Of a stretch of DNA of 64,000 nt, positions 1-9,525 are shown one piece after another. A program made the translations under genes and the position numbers. The stretch covers positions 362,626-426,625 of the forward strand of contig NZ_CADESW010000004.1 of the NCBI RefSeq assembly GCF_902830275.1, read 5' to 3'. Origin of the DNA: Burkholderia stagnalis (GTDB taxonomy: Bacteria; Pseudomonadota; Gammaproteobacteria; Burkholderiales; Burkholderiaceae). Every line of letters starts with the position of its first letter. Position 1 is the stretch's first letter. The notes beneath the pieces were generated by a model, which ran no database searches, was not told the origin of the DNA, and was given only the letters and a program-made list of their open reading frames with translations.

Positions 1-25
1 TAACCACGCAGTGCTAATTTCGCAA

Positions 26-385
26 TTAGGCTGCAACGGCGGCTTTCACCTGCTTGACGATCGCAGCAAAAGCAGCCTTGTCGAACACCGCCATGTCGGC
101 CAGCACCTTACGGTCGAGTTCGATCGACGCCTTCTTCAGGCCGTTGATGAACACGCTGTAGGTCATGTCGTGCTGGCGAACTGCCGCGTTGATACGCGTG
201 ATCCACAGTGCGCGGAACACACGCTTCTTGTTGCGGCGATCGCGGTACGCGTACTGGCCAGCGCGCATCACCGCCTGCTTGGCGATGCGGTAGACGTTAT
301 TGCGGCGGCCGCGATAACCCTTGGCCAGGTTGATGATCTTCTTGTGACGGGCCCGTGCGGTTACCCCACGTTTGACTCGAGGCAT
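26..385 (-). CDS. rplT: 50S ribosomal protein L20
   Basis: The 119-residue product starts [27 protein letters not shown], the highly conserved basic N-terminus of bacterial L20, and has the family's normal length. L20 binds 23S rRNA early in assembly of the large subunit, and in E. coli it also represses its own operon translationally. The gene is the last member of a minus-strand thrS-infC-rpmI-rplT series and lies 30 nt downstream of rpmI, the arrangement seen across proteobacteria. The start is the only methionine that gives the canonical N-terminus. Nothing unusual was noticed. Confidence 0.98.
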
Positions 386-415
386 GTTTCTCTCCTGTGA
401 GTATCTGTTGAGGGG

Positions 416-613
416 TTACGCGAACGGCAGCATCGCGCGGACGGAGTTCAGATCGGAATCATGAACTGCCGTTGCGCCGCGCAGGTGACGCTTGTTCTTC
501 GTGGTTTTCTTGGTCAGGATGTGACGCTTGAAGGCTTGACCGCGCTTGACGGTGCCGCCCGGACGCACCACGAAGCGCTTTGCAGCGCTCTTCTTGGTCT
601 TCATCTTAGGCAT
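416..613 (-). CDS. rpmI: 50S ribosomal protein L35
   Basis: The 65-residue protein begins [20 protein letters not shown] and is strongly basic, matching L35 in length and sequence. The open frame extends further upstream to 772, but the canonical L35 start is the ATG at 613, so the longer reading is rejected. About 190 nt separate it from infC. That spacer shows no gene; in E. coli the equivalent region carries the site of L20-mediated control, but I did not resolve such a structure here. Confidence 0.97.
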
Positions 614-804
614 GACGAACAACTCCAGTTTATTAGATGGCGATGGGTGTGCGGTTGGCTTGCGCCCTTGACCCGCCCTTCGAAACCCAGTCCACTTGTG
701 TACGGCGCGCCGCTTGCGCAACGCGCCGTCATTGTTGGCGCACCGCCCTGACCGGGCAATGCGCCGAACCACTTCGCAACCCGCGCGAGAAGCGCGCGAG
801 CCCG

Positions 805-1329
805 TTACTTCTTTTTCTTCGGCGAAAGCACCATGATCATCTGGCGCCCTTCCATCTTCGGCATCTGCTCGACCTGGCCCACCTCCTCGAGATCGGTGCG
901 CAGACGCTCGAGCATCCGCATGCCGATTTCCTGGTGAGCCATTTCGCGGCCACGGAAACGCAACGTGATCTTCGTCTTGTCGCCCTCTTCGAGGAAGCGA
1001 ACGAGGTTACGGAGCTTGACGTTGTAATCCCCGTCATCGGTACCCGGCCGGAACTTGACTTCCTTGACCTGGATGACCTTCTGCTTCAGCTTCGCCTCGT
1101 GCTGCTTCTTCGATTCCTGGTACTTGAACTTGCCGTAATCCATCAGACGGCAAACCGGGGGAACCGCCTGAGGCGCAATTTCCACCAGGTCAACATCCAG
1201 TTCTTCCGACTTGCGGAAAGCCTCGACGAGTTTCACGATGCCGATGGGCTCACCATCGACCCCGACCAGACGCACTTCCGGCGCAGTGATTTCACCGTTG
1301 ATGCGATGCGACGACTTATCAGTAGCGAT
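805..1329 (-). CDS. infC: Translation initiation factor IF-3, ATC start codon
   Basis: The product carries the IF-3 signature around [18 protein letters not shown] and the C-terminal domain ending in a lysine run, and binds the 30S subunit to check start-codon pairing. The frame has no ATG in the right place. Reading upstream of an internal GTG at 1275 gives the conserved N-terminus [20 protein letters not shown], whose first codon is ATC (1327-1329), preceded by an AGAGGA ribosome-binding site. This gives 174 residues, normal for the family. Rare AUU/AUC starts of infC are known and let IF-3 repress its own translation. The gene follows thrS after 49 nt. Confidence 0.95.
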
Positions 1330-1378
1330 GTTACGTTTCCTCTAAAAATTAAAAAAACGAGCCGCGCTGCCAGGGCGG

Positions 1379-3286
1379 TTACTTGAACGAGCGCAGGTCT
1401 TCCTGCAGACGCTCAACGAAGGCTTCGACCGGCATCACGCCAAGATCGACGCCGCCACGGGCACGCACGGCTACCGTTTGTGCATCACGCTCCTTGTCGC
1501 CCACGACGAGCAGATAAGGCACCTTTTCCAGCGTGTGCTCGCGTATTTTATAGCTAATCTTCTCGTTGCGCAAATCCGCCGTCACTCTAACCCCTTGTTT
1601 TTGCAACGTTTGGGCCAGAGATTGCGCATATTCGACCTGACTTTCGGCGATATTGAGCACAACAGCCTGCATCGGCGCGAGCCAGACCGGCATTGCACCA
1701 GCATGGTGCTCGATCAGAATGCCGAGGAAACGCTCCATCGAACCGACGATCGCACGGTGCAGCATGACCGGCCGGCGGCGGCTGTTGTCTTCCGCGACGT
1801 ATTCCGCACCGAGGCGCTCCGGCAGCATCATGTCGAGCTGCAGCGTGCCGCACTGCCACGAGCGGCCGAGCGCGTCCTTGATGTGGTACTCGATCTTCGG
1901 GCCGTAGAACGCGCCCTCGCCCGGCAGTTCTTCCCACGTGAGGCCGCATGCCGTCAGCGCTTCGCGCAGCCCCTGCTCCGCACGGTCCCAGGTTTCGTCG
2001 GAACCCATGCGCTGCTCGGGACGCAGCGACAGCTTGATGTCGATGTGATCGAAGCCGAAATCCTGGTAGACGCTCATCGCAAGCTTGTTGAACGCAATCG
2101 ACTCGGCAATGATCTGCTCTTCCGTACAGAAGATGTGCGCATCATCCTGCACGAAGCCGCGCACGCGCATCAGGCCGTGCAGCGCACCCGACGCCTCGTT
2201 GCGATGGCACGAGCCGAATTCCGCGTAGCGCAGCGGCAGGTCACGGTACGAGCGCAGGCCGTGCTTGAACACCTGGACGTGCCCCGGACAGTTCATCGGC
2301 TTGATCGCGTAATCGCGCTTCTCCGACTCCGTCGTGAACATGTTCTCACGGTAGTTCTGCCAGTGGCCGGACGCTTCCCACAGCGAGCGGTCCATGATCA
2401 TCGGCGTCTTGATTTCGTTATAGCCGGCCTCGTTCACGCGGCGACGCATGTACTGCTCGACCTGCTGCCACAACGCCCAGCCCTTCGGATGCCAGAACAC
2501 CATGCCCGGCGACTCTTCCTGCATGTGGAACAGGTCGAGCTGCTTGCCGAGCTTGCGGTGGTCGCGCTTTTCCGCTTCCTCGAGCATGTGCAGGTACTGG
2601 TCCTGGTCTTCCTTCTTCGTCCAGGCCGTGCCGTAGATGCGCTGCAGCTGCTCGTTCTTCGAGTCGCCGCGCCAGTACGCACCCGCGACCTTCATCAGCT
2701 TGAAGACCTTCAGCTTGCCCGTCGACGGCACGTGCGGGCCGCGGCACAGGTCCGTGAAGCCGCCGTGCGAGTACAGCTTGATCTCGTCGCTTTGCGGGAT
2801 CGACTCGATGATCTCGGCCTTGTACTTCTCGCCGATGCTGCGGAAGTACCCGGCGGCCTCGTCGCGCGACACGACGCGGCGCGTCACCGGCTCGTCCTTC
2901 TTCGCGATCTCCTGCATGCGCTTTTCGATCTTCTCCAGATCTTCCGGCGTAAACGGACGGTGATACGAGAAGTCGTAGTAGAAGCCGTTGTCGATCACCG
3001 GCCCGATCGTCACCTGCGCGTCCGGATACAGTTCCTTGACCGCGTACGCAAGCAAGTGCGCCGTCGAATGACGGATGATGTCGAGGCCGTCGGCGTCCTT
3101 GTCGGTGATGATCGCGAGCGATGCGTCGCGGTCGATCACGGCGGACGTATCCACGAGCTCGCCGTCGAGCTTGCCGCCAAGCGCAGCCTTCGCGAGCCCG
3201 GGACCGATCGAGGCCGCCACTTCGGCGACTGTCACCGGATGCTCGTATTGTCGAACTGAGCCGTCGGGCAGGCGTATCGAAACCAT
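1379..3286 (-). CDS. thrS: Threonyl-tRNA synthetase
   Basis: The 635-residue product has the full class II ThrRS layout: an N-terminal TGS domain ([22 protein letters not shown]), the editing domain with [16 protein letters not shown], the catalytic core with motif 2 ([22 protein letters not shown]) and motif 3, and the C-terminal anticodon-binding domain. It charges tRNA-Thr in the cytoplasm. It is first in the thrS-infC-rpmI-rplT operon. The 270 nt upstream hold the terminator of the preceding tRNA unit, so a thrS promoter probably lies at about 3290-3360. Confidence 0.98.
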   Translation of the reverse strand: MVSIRLPDGSVRQYEHPVTVAEVAASIGPGLAKAALGGKLDGELVDTSAVIDRDASLAIITDKDADGLDIIRHSTAHLLAYAVKELYPDAQVTIGPVIDNGFYYDFSYHRPFTPEDLEKIEKRMQEIAKKDEPVTRRVVSRDEAAGYFRSIGEKYKAEIIESIPQSDEIKLYSHGGFTDLCRGPHVPSTGKLKVFKLMKVAGAYWRGDSKNEQLQRIYGTAWTKKEDQDQYLHMLEEAEKRDHRKLGKQLDLFHMQEESPGMVFWHPKGWALWQQVEQYMRRRVNEAGYNEIKTPMIMDRSLWEASGHWQNYRENMFTTESEKRDYAIKPMNCPGHVQVFKHGLRSYRDLPLRYAEFGSCHRNEASGALHGLMRVRGFVQDDAHIFCTEEQIIAESIAFNKLAMSVYQDFGFDHIDIKLSLRPEQRMGSDETWDRAEQGLREALTACGLTWEELPGEGAFYGPKIEYHIKDALGRSWQCGTLQLDMMLPERLGAEYVAEDNSRRRPVMLHRAIVGSMERFLGILIEHHAGAMPVWLAPMQAVVLNIAESQVEYAQSLAQTLQKQGVRVTADLRNEKISYKIREHTLEKVPYLLVVGDKERDAQTVAVRARGGVDLGVMPVEAFVERLQEDLRSFK

Positions 3287-3361
3287 AGCAATCTCCGTGA
3301 TGCCGACAGTGGGCGGCAGACCAAGTACGCGATGAATGTCATCGCGCGAAAATTTCGCGAC

Positions 3362-3397
3362 AAAAAAAATGCGGCCCCGCTTTCGAGGGGCCGCATT
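3362..3397 (-). terminator. Rho-independent terminator after tRNA-Val
   Basis: On the minus strand an 11-bp GC-rich stem (AATGCGGCCCC pairing with GGGGCCGCATT) closes an 8-nt loop and is followed by a run of eight T. It lies between the tRNA-Val gene and thrS, so it should end tRNA transcription before the thrS operon. Confidence 0.9.
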
Positions 3398-3556
3398 CGA
3401 TACTTCACTCAGACTGAAAGGGCGAAAACGTTCCTCGACTAGCGTCGCTCCGAAAAGGTTTCGGTCAACGTTCGCGGTGTCATAACCGTATTCGCCTTGT
3501 TTGCGTTGAGTTATTTACTGCATCGAATACCCGAAAGACGGGCATTCTCAATTCGT

Positions 3557-3633
3557 TGGTAGGCTCGATTGGACTCGAACCAACGACCCCCACCATGTCA
3601 AGGTGGTGCTCTAACCAGCTGAGCTACGAGCCT
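3557..3633 (-). tRNA. tRNA-Val (anticodon GAC)
   Basis: The 77-nt minus-strand sequence folds as a standard cloverleaf. The acceptor stem is AGGCTCG/CGAGCCT, the anticodon stem CCACC/GGTGG encloses the loop TTGACAT, the T loop is GGTTCGAGTCC, and the 3' CCA is encoded. The anticodon GAC decodes valine GUC/GUU. A hairpin terminator follows at 3362-3397. Confidence 0.97.
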
Positions 3634-3721
3634 AAAGAAGTGAGATTATATGGAGCCGTTACAACCTTGGCAAGCGTTTTTATGCGTTTGCAGCAAAATC
3701 ATTTCGACCCCGCCCTTGGCG

Positions 3722-5953
3722 TCACGCCTTCCGCCCGGCCCGAACCACGCCCTGCACTTCGCCCAGCAACGCGCACGCGCGCTGCACCTGCGCCGAATTC
3801 GACACCTCGACCGTGAACTGCATGAATGCCGCATTGCGACGACTCTGCGTCTTCACGCCGACGACGTTCATCTTCTCGCGCGCGAACACTTCCGAAATGT
3901 CGCGCAGCAGCCCCTGCCGGTCGGTCGCCTCGATCATCAGGTCGACCGGATACACCGATGCGCCGCGGCCGCCCAGCACGTCGGCCGACCAGGTGGTCTG
4001 CAATACGCGCTCGGGCGCGCGTTCCGCCATCCGGCGAAACGTCGGGCAATCGCTGCGATGGATCGACATGCCCTTGCCGCGCGTGACGAACCCGCTTATC
4101 CCATCGGGCGGCGCAGGCCGGCAGCAGCGCGCGAGCTGCGTCAACAACGCATCGACGCCGACCACCAGCACACCGGTCGACGCGCCGTGCGCGACGCTCG
4201 CGCCGCTGCTGCGCTTCTCGAAATCGGCCGGCGCCTCGGGCGCCGGCTCCGGCGGCGGCGCGTCGGACAGCGCCTGCTCGACGTTGCGCAGGCTGAACTC
4301 TTCCTTGCCGACGACCGAGAACAGATCCTCCGGCGACTTGAAGCCGAGCTTCGCGGCGAGATTATCGAGATTGACCGACGTCTTGCCTTCGCGCTGCAGC
4401 GTCTTTTCGACGAGCGCACGGCCGTGCGCGATGTTCTCTTCCTGCTCGATCGCGTTGAACCAAGCCCGCACCTTCTGCCGCGCGCGCGAACTCTTCAGGT
4501 AGTTGAGCTGCGGATTCAGCCAGTCGCGCGACGGCCCGCCCTCCTTCACCGCGACGATTTCGACCGTCTGGCCGTTCGCGAGCGCCGTATTGAGCGGCAC
4601 CATCGCGCCGTCGACGCGCGCACCGCGGCAACGGTGGCCGAGCTCGCTGTGCAGGTGATACGCGAAATCCAGCGGCGTCGCGCCCTGCGGCAGCGCGATC
4701 ACGCGCGCCTGCGGCGTCAGCACGTAGATGTGGTCGTCGTCGAGCGTGGTTTCGCGCAGCTGCGCCCATGCCTTGCCGCCCGACGTGCCGCTGTCCTCGA
4801 CGTCGTCCTTCCACGCGAGCAGCTGGCGCAGCCAGGCGATCTTCTCGTCGTACTTGTCGCTCGCAGAGAACTGGCCGCCATAGCCGCGCGCGCCGGCCTC
4901 CTTGTAGCGCCAGTGCGCCGCGACGCCGTATTCCGCGAAGCCGTGCATCTCCTGCGTGCGGATCTGCACTTCGAACGCGCGCCCGTCGTCGCCGATCACG
5001 ACCGTGTGCAGCGACTTGTAGCCGTTCGGCTTCGGACGCGAGATGTAGTCGTCGAACTCCTTCGGCACCGGCTGCCACAGGTGATGCACGATGCCGAGCA
5101 CCGTATAGCAATCCTTGATGTCCGGCACGATCACGCGGAACGCGCGCACGTCGTAGAGCTCGGAGAAATCGAGTTCCTTGCCGCGCATCTTGCGCCAGAT
5201 GCTGTAGATGTGCTTCGGCCGGCCGCTCACTTCCGCCTGGATGTGCGCGGCGGCCAGCTCGCGCTGCAGGCGCTCGATCGCCTCCGCGACGTACGCCTCG
5301 CGCTCGATGCGCTTCTCGTCGAGCAGCTTCGCGATCCGCTTGTACGTGACCGGATCCTCGAAGCGGAACGCCAGATCCTCGAGCTCCCACTTCAGTTGCC
5401 AGATGCCGAGACGGTTCGCCAGCGGCGCATAGATTTCGAGCGTTTCGCGCGCGACGTCCGGCGGCGGATCGACCTTCGCCGCCGCGTAATAGCGCAGCGA
5501 CTGCAGCCGCGACGCGAGCCGGATCAGCACCACGCGGATATCCTGCGCAAACGCGAGCAGCATCTTGCGCAGCGCCTCGATCTGCGCGCGGCGCTCGGCC
5601 GCCGCATCGCGCCCGGTCTCGGGCACCGCGTTCTGCGCGGCGCGCAGGCTCACCGTGCCGAGCCGCAGCAGCTTGCGCACGTCGGACACGAGGCGCGCGA
5701 CCTCGTCGCCGAAGCGCCCGGCCAGTTCGCGCTCGGGATCGTTCAGGTGCGGCGTCAGCGCGAACAGCGCCGCCGCCTGCACGGCAGGCGGATCGACGTT
5801 CAGCTTGCGCATGATCGCCGCCGTGCCGGCCGCGTGATCGGCGAGCAGCTCGCCGGACGACAGACGCGCGTCGCCCGCGTGCTCGCGCACGAACGCGAGC
5901 ACGTCGTCGAACGACGGCGCCGCGGCGGGAGAAACGGAAACGGGCTCGGTCAT
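3722..5953 (-). CDS. relA: (p)ppGpp synthetase RelA/SpoT family, RelA type
   Basis: The 743-residue protein has the long RSH architecture: an N-terminal HD-like hydrolase region (about 20-180), a ppGpp synthetase domain (about 230-380, including YKSLHTVVIGDDG and EVQIRTQEMHGFAEYGVAAHW), a TGS domain near 410, and a C-terminal ACT domain starting at RASVYPVDLMIEATDRQGLL. The HD catalytic motif is degenerate (LTPHLNDPERELAGRFG in place of the HDxxED pattern), which marks a synthetase-only RelA rather than bifunctional SpoT. It would sense uncharged tRNA on ribosomes and make the stringent-response alarmone. It lies 39 nt downstream of the RidA-like gene. Confidence 0.96.
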   Translation of the reverse strand: MTEPVSVSPAAAPSFDDVLAFVREHAGDARLSSGELLADHAAGTAAIMRKLNVDPPAVQAAALFALTPHLNDPERELAGRFGDEVARLVSDVRKLLRLGTVSLRAAQNAVPETGRDAAAERRAQIEALRKMLLAFAQDIRVVLIRLASRLQSLRYYAAAKVDPPPDVARETLEIYAPLANRLGIWQLKWELEDLAFRFEDPVTYKRIAKLLDEKRIEREAYVAEAIERLQRELAAAHIQAEVSGRPKHIYSIWRKMRGKELDFSELYDVRAFRVIVPDIKDCYTVLGIVHHLWQPVPKEFDDYISRPKPNGYKSLHTVVIGDDGRAFEVQIRTQEMHGFAEYGVAAHWRYKEAGARGYGGQFSASDKYDEKIAWLRQLLAWKDDVEDSGTSGGKAWAQLRETTLDDDHIYVLTPQARVIALPQGATPLDFAYHLHSELGHRCRGARVDGAMVPLNTALANGQTVEIVAVKEGGPSRDWLNPQLNYLKSSRARQKVRAWFNAIEQEENIAHGRALVEKTLQREGKTSVNLDNLAAKLGFKSPEDLFSVVGKEEFSLRNVEQALSDAPPPEPAPEAPADFEKRSSGASVAHGASTGVLVVGVDALLTQLARCCRPAPPDGISGFVTRGKGMSIHRSDCPTFRRMAERAPERVLQTTWSADVLGGRGASVYPVDLMIEATDRQGLLRDISEVFAREKMNVVGVKTQSRRNAAFMQFTVEVSNSAQVQRACALLGEVQGVVRAGRKA

Positions 5954-5992
5954 CGCTCGGCCTGACGGAATGCGGTCATCGTTCGGCGCCGC

Positions 5993-6346
5993 TCAGCTCC
6001 GCTGTGCGGCGACGACGACGATCTCGACGAGCAGCGCCGGATCCGCGAGCTTCGCCTCGACGGTGGCGCGCGGCGGCGTGTTGCCCTGCGCGACCCATGC
6101 ATCCCACTCCGCGTTCATGCCCTCGAAGTTCGCCAGGTCCGAAATGTAGATCTGTACCGACAGCAGATGCGCCTTGTCGCTGTTCGCTTCGGCGAGCAGC
6201 CGGTCGATATGGCCCAGCACTTCGCGCGTCTGGCCCTTGATGTCCTGTGTGGTGTCTTCCGCGATCTGGCCGGCCAGATACACGGTACCGTTGTGGATCG
6301 CGGTTTCGGAGAGACGCGCCCCGACGTGGTGACGAATGACTGCCAT
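5993..6346 (-). CDS. RidA/YjgF/YER057c/UK114 family protein
   Basis: This 117-residue protein has the compact RidA fold signature: N-terminal GTVYLAGQIAED, and the C-terminal region NTPPRATVEAKLADPALLVEIVVVAA. The arginine in PPRATVEA is the residue that binds the substrate carboxylate in RidA enamine/imine deaminases. Family members hydrolyse reactive 2-aminoacrylate and related imines, although some subfamilies lack this activity. It sits directly upstream of relA on the same strand. The start is the ATG that gives the usual family length. Confidence 0.88.
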   Translation of the reverse strand: MAVIRHHVGARLSETAIHNGTVYLAGQIAEDTTQDIKGQTREVLGHIDRLLAEANSDKAHLLSVQIYISDLANFEGMNAEWDAWVAQGNTPPRATVEAKLADPALLVEIVVVAAQRS

Positions 6347-6426
6347 GGAATGTTCCGGTCGTGAATGAGTGAAGAACCGGGCGGCAACGCGGCCCGCGTG
6401 CCGCCGAACCGCATATTATGACGCGT

Positions 6427-7323
6427 TTATGCGCCGGTTTCGACGAAAAACCGGCGCGCGAGCGCAATCTGGTCCGCACCGATGAACGCCGGCGCGTGGC
6501 CGACACCTGGAATCTCGGCCTGCGTCACGTGCCGGCCGCGCCGCATCATCTCGGCCACCGTCTCGCGCGACAGCAGGTCGGACACCTCGCCGCGCACGAC
6601 GAGCAGCGCCGCATCCGTCGTCTCGATCGCATGCCACAGCGCGGCCTCGCCGAGCGCGGCGAGCTCGGGCGTCGTCGCCTTGAACGGCTCGGCGATGCGC
6701 GGATCGTAGCGCATCGTCCAGCCGCCCTCGGGCAGCTCGCGCAGCAGCGGCCCGTTGATCTCGCGCCACTCGTCGCCGGTCAATGCGCCGAACGGCAGCG
6801 ACAGCGACGTCAGATAGTCGATGCCCTCCTGCTCGGTCGCGAAGCGCGGCTGCACGCCGAGGTACTCGCCGATGCGCGTCAGCGAATCGGGCTCGATGCG
6901 CGGGCCGACGTCGTTGACGATCATCCGGCGCAGCGGCGAACCGGCCAGCCCCGCGAGCGCCAGGCCGATCAGGCCGCCCATCGACGTGCCGAACCAGTCG
7001 ACCGACTCGACGTCGAGCCGCGCGATCAGCGTGACCATGTCGGCCACGTATTGCGGAATCGCATAGAGCCGCGGATCCGCGAGCCAGTCGGACTGGCCGC
7101 GTCCGACGATGTCGGGGCAAACGACGCGATACGTATCGGACAGCGCGGCGGCCAGCCGGTCGAAATCGCGCCCCGAGCGGGTCAGGCCATGCACGCAGAC
7201 CAGCACGCGCGGATTGGCGGGATCGCCCCATTCGGTATAGGCGACGTGGTGAAGGCCGCCGGCATGCGCGCACTGCACGCGCCGCTGGCGAAAAGCCGGG
7301 GAGTTCACGGAGGGAGTCGGCAT
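6427..7323 (-). CDS. Alpha/beta hydrolase
   Basis: The protein of about 298 residues has the alpha/beta-hydrolase core: an oxyanion-loop region VCVHGLTRSGRDFDRLAAAL, the nucleophile elbow GTSMGG (Ser nucleophile), and a late GVGHAPAFIGADQI carrying the catalytic His. The substrate is unknown. ATGs at 7365, 7332 and 7323 are in frame. I chose 7323 because an ACAGG sequence sits at ribosome-binding distance and the longer N-terminus adds only basic low-complexity residues. A perfect 8-bp GC hairpin without a T-run lies just upstream at 7373-7392. Confidence 0.85.
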   Translation of the reverse strand: MPTPSVNSPAFRQRRVQCAHAGGLHHVAYTEWGDPANPRVLVCVHGLTRSGRDFDRLAAALSDTYRVVCPDIVGRGQSDWLADPRLYAIPQYVADMVTLIARLDVESVDWFGTSMGGLIGLALAGLAGSPLRRMIVNDVGPRIEPDSLTRIGEYLGVQPRFATEQEGIDYLTSLSLPFGALTGDEWREINGPLLRELPEGGWTMRYDPRIAEPFKATTPELAALGEAALWHAIETTDAALLVVRGEVSDLLSRETVAEMMRRGRHVTQAEIPGVGHAPAFIGADQIALARRFFVETGA

Positions 7324-7522
7324 CGGAGGCATCCTGTCGAACGGTGCGGCGCGGCGCGATGACATGCGTGGGCCCCGCCCGCGAGGGCGGGGATGCAGCC
7401 GATTGTAAGCCCGTTCCGGATCACCGCGCGTCGCGGCGCCCGGCCGCCTGCCGCGCGAGATCTACGCCGATCGCGCGCGCCGTCCCGTGCCAGCGTGCTT
7501 GCCATGGCCGGGCGGGCCCCGG

Positions 7523-8407
7523 CTATTTCTGCACGACCGCGCCGATGCTCGCGCCGACCACGCACAGCGTGCCGGCGATCTGCAGCGCGCTCATCGGCTG
7601 CGCCAGCACGACGAAACCGATCGCCGCCGCGATCGCGGGCTCGGCGCTCATCAGGATGCCGAATGCCGACGCGCTCATCCGCCGCAGCGCGATCAGCTCG
7701 AGCACGTACGGGAACAGCGGGACCAGCACCGCCAGATACGCGGCATCGACCAGCTGCCCGGCCGGCAGATGGCCGCCGCTTTGCGCGAGCCCGAACGGCG
7801 TCGTCACAAGCGCGGCCACGATCAGCGACGTGGCGAGCCCCTGCAATCCGTCGAACAGCGTGCCGACGCGCTTCATCAGCAGGATGTACGCGGCCCAGCC
7901 GAGCGCCGAGCCGATCGGAAAGATCAGCGCGGCCGGCGACGCGACCCACATGCCGTCCTGTCGCGCCAGCAGCAGCACGCCCGCGAGCGCAAGCACCGGC
8001 CACGCCAGCATCGCCGGCTTGCGCACGCCGAACGTGGCGACCGCCAGCGGCCCGACGAAGTTGATCGCAACCGCGAGCCCGAGCGGCACGCGACGCACCG
8101 CCGCGAAAAAGCACAGCGTCATCGCGGCCATCGCGCTGCCGAGTGCGACCGCGGCAATCCAGCGCTGCCGGGAATACGTCCGGAGCGGCGGCCGCACGAC
8201 GATCGCGAGCGCGAGCGCGGCGAAGCAAAGCCGCAGCCACGTCGTGCTGACCGTGCCGTACTCGATCGTCGCCGGCCGCGACAGCGCGGCGCCGAGCTGC
8301 ACGCTGCACATCGACGCAACGGCGAGCAGCGGCGCGACCGCACCCGCGAACGACGCGGACGCGCGCTCGGCGCCGCCCGGTCTTGCACTACTCGACTCCT
8401 CGCTCAT
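7523..8407 (-). CDS. rhtA: EamA-family exporter, RhtA-like (threonine/homoserine)
   Basis: The 294-residue inner-membrane protein has about ten hydrophobic segments arranged as two EamA repeats. It reads like the RhtA threonine/homoserine exporters (for example RLCFAALALAIVVRPPLR and MSAEPAIAAAIGFVVLAQPMSALQIAGTLCVVGAS). It likely exports small amphipathic amino acids by proton antiport. It is divergent from a LysR regulator starting 92 nt away, which probably controls it. Substrate assignment rests on family resemblance only. Confidence 0.85.
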   Translation of the reverse strand: MSEESSSARPGGAERASASFAGAVAPLLAVASMCSVQLGAALSRPATIEYGTVSTTWLRLCFAALALAIVVRPPLRTYSRQRWIAAVALGSAMAAMTLCFFAAVRRVPLGLAVAINFVGPLAVATFGVRKPAMLAWPVLALAGVLLLARQDGMWVASPAALIFPIGSALGWAAYILLMKRVGTLFDGLQGLATSLIVAALVTTPFGLAQSGGHLPAGQLVDAAYLAVLVPLFPYVLELIALRRMSASAFGILMSAEPAIAAAIGFVVLAQPMSALQIAGTLCVVGASIGAVVQK

Positions 8408-8499
8408 TCAGCCGCTCCAGATCCGTGACACAGCGATGCTAACCGCGGTCGCACGCCTGGTATAAGCTGCTTATTCTTATGCCTGCATCAGGAAAATTG

Positions 8500-9435
8500 A
8501 TGATCCGCGATCTCGACAGCACGCTGCTGCGCACGTTCGTCACGGTGGTCGAAACCGGCAGCGTAAGCGACGCGGCAACGGCGCTGCATCGCACGCAGGC
8601 CGCCGTCAGCATGGCGCTGCGCCGGCTCGAGGAAGAAGTCGGCCAGCGCCTGCTCGAACGCTCGCCGCGCGGCGTGAAGCTGACGGCGGCGGGCAGCGTG
8701 CTGCTGCCCTACGCGCACAAGCTGCTCGACCTCGGGCTCGTCGCGCGCGCCGCGCTCAACGCGGGCGACATCTCGGGCACGGTTCGGCTCGGCATTCTCG
8801 AAGATATCGCCGTGGGCCATCTGCCGCATGCGTTGCGGCAGTTCGCGGCGTCGTTTCCGAACGTCGCGCTCGAGATCGTCGTCGATGCGAGCCCCGCGCT
8901 ATCGCGGCGACTCGCGACCGACGCGCTCGACTTCGCGATCGGCGACCCCGCGCTGATCCGCGCCGAGCCGCTCGCCACGTGGCGGCATCCGCTTCGCTGG
9001 GCCGCCGCGCGCACGCAGCGCACGCTCCCGCACGGCGAGCCGCTGCCGATCGTGGCGTTCGGCGGCACGTGCCCGTGGCAGGAAAGACTGTTCGCGACGC
9101 TGCGTGAAGCGGGCCTCGCATGGCGCGTCGTCTGCACGAGCACGAGCCTGTCCGCGATCCAGTCGGCGGTCGAGGCAGGCCTCGGCATCGCGGTGCTGCT
9201 CGACTGGAACGTGCGCCGCGACACGATGCGCGTGCTCGATCCGCAAGCCGCCGGGCTCCCCGAGCCGCCCGCCGCGGATTTCGGCCTGTTCAGCCACGCG
9301 GACGCGAGCGATCGCACGTCGGCGGCAGCGACCCTGCAGCACTTCCTGTTTCATGCGCTGCAGCTCGGCGCGCCTGACGACGGCGCGCCGGCCACCATCG
9401 AGCGCAGCGTCGAATCGTTGCGGGTCGCCGTCTGA
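8500..9435 (+). CDS. LysR-family transcriptional regulator
   Basis: The 311-residue protein opens with a winged HTH (DLDSTLLRTFVTVVETGSVSDAATALHRTQAAVSMALRRLEEEVGQRLLER), followed by a periplasmic-binding-like effector domain from about residue 90. I chose the ATG at 8500, which is preceded by GGAAA at proper spacing, over one at 8479. It is divergent from the RhtA-like exporter and is the obvious candidate regulator of it, as is common for LysR/exporter pairs. The effector is unknown. Confidence 0.92.
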   Translation: MIRDLDSTLLRTFVTVVETGSVSDAATALHRTQAAVSMALRRLEEEVGQRLLERSPRGVKLTAAGSVLLPYAHKLLDLGLVARAALNAGDISGTVRLGILEDIAVGHLPHALRQFAASFPNVALEIVVDASPALSRRLATDALDFAIGDPALIRAEPLATWRHPLRWAAARTQRTLPHGEPLPIVAFGGTCPWQERLFATLREAGLAWRVVCTSTSLSAIQSAVEAGLGIAVLLDWNVRRDTMRVLDPQAAGLPEPPAADFGLFSHADASDRTSAAATLQHFLFHALQLGAPDDGAPATIERSVESLRVAV

Positions 9436-9525
9436 CGCAAACGGCACGGCGGCGGGCGCGACAACAGGCATCCCGCGATTCGTTCGTTGCGTGCGCATCG
9501 AATTGCGGCGCGCACGCGACGCGCG

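Noticed and set aside
1478..3259. A 593-codon plus-strand frame opposite thrS
   Set aside because: It is an antisense shadow of thrS created by high GC third positions; the product has no family resemblance.
3557..3633. tRNA-Val as an integration site of a genomic island
   Set aside because: No integrase gene or repeated tRNA 3' end was seen in the window, and the neighbouring genes are core genes.
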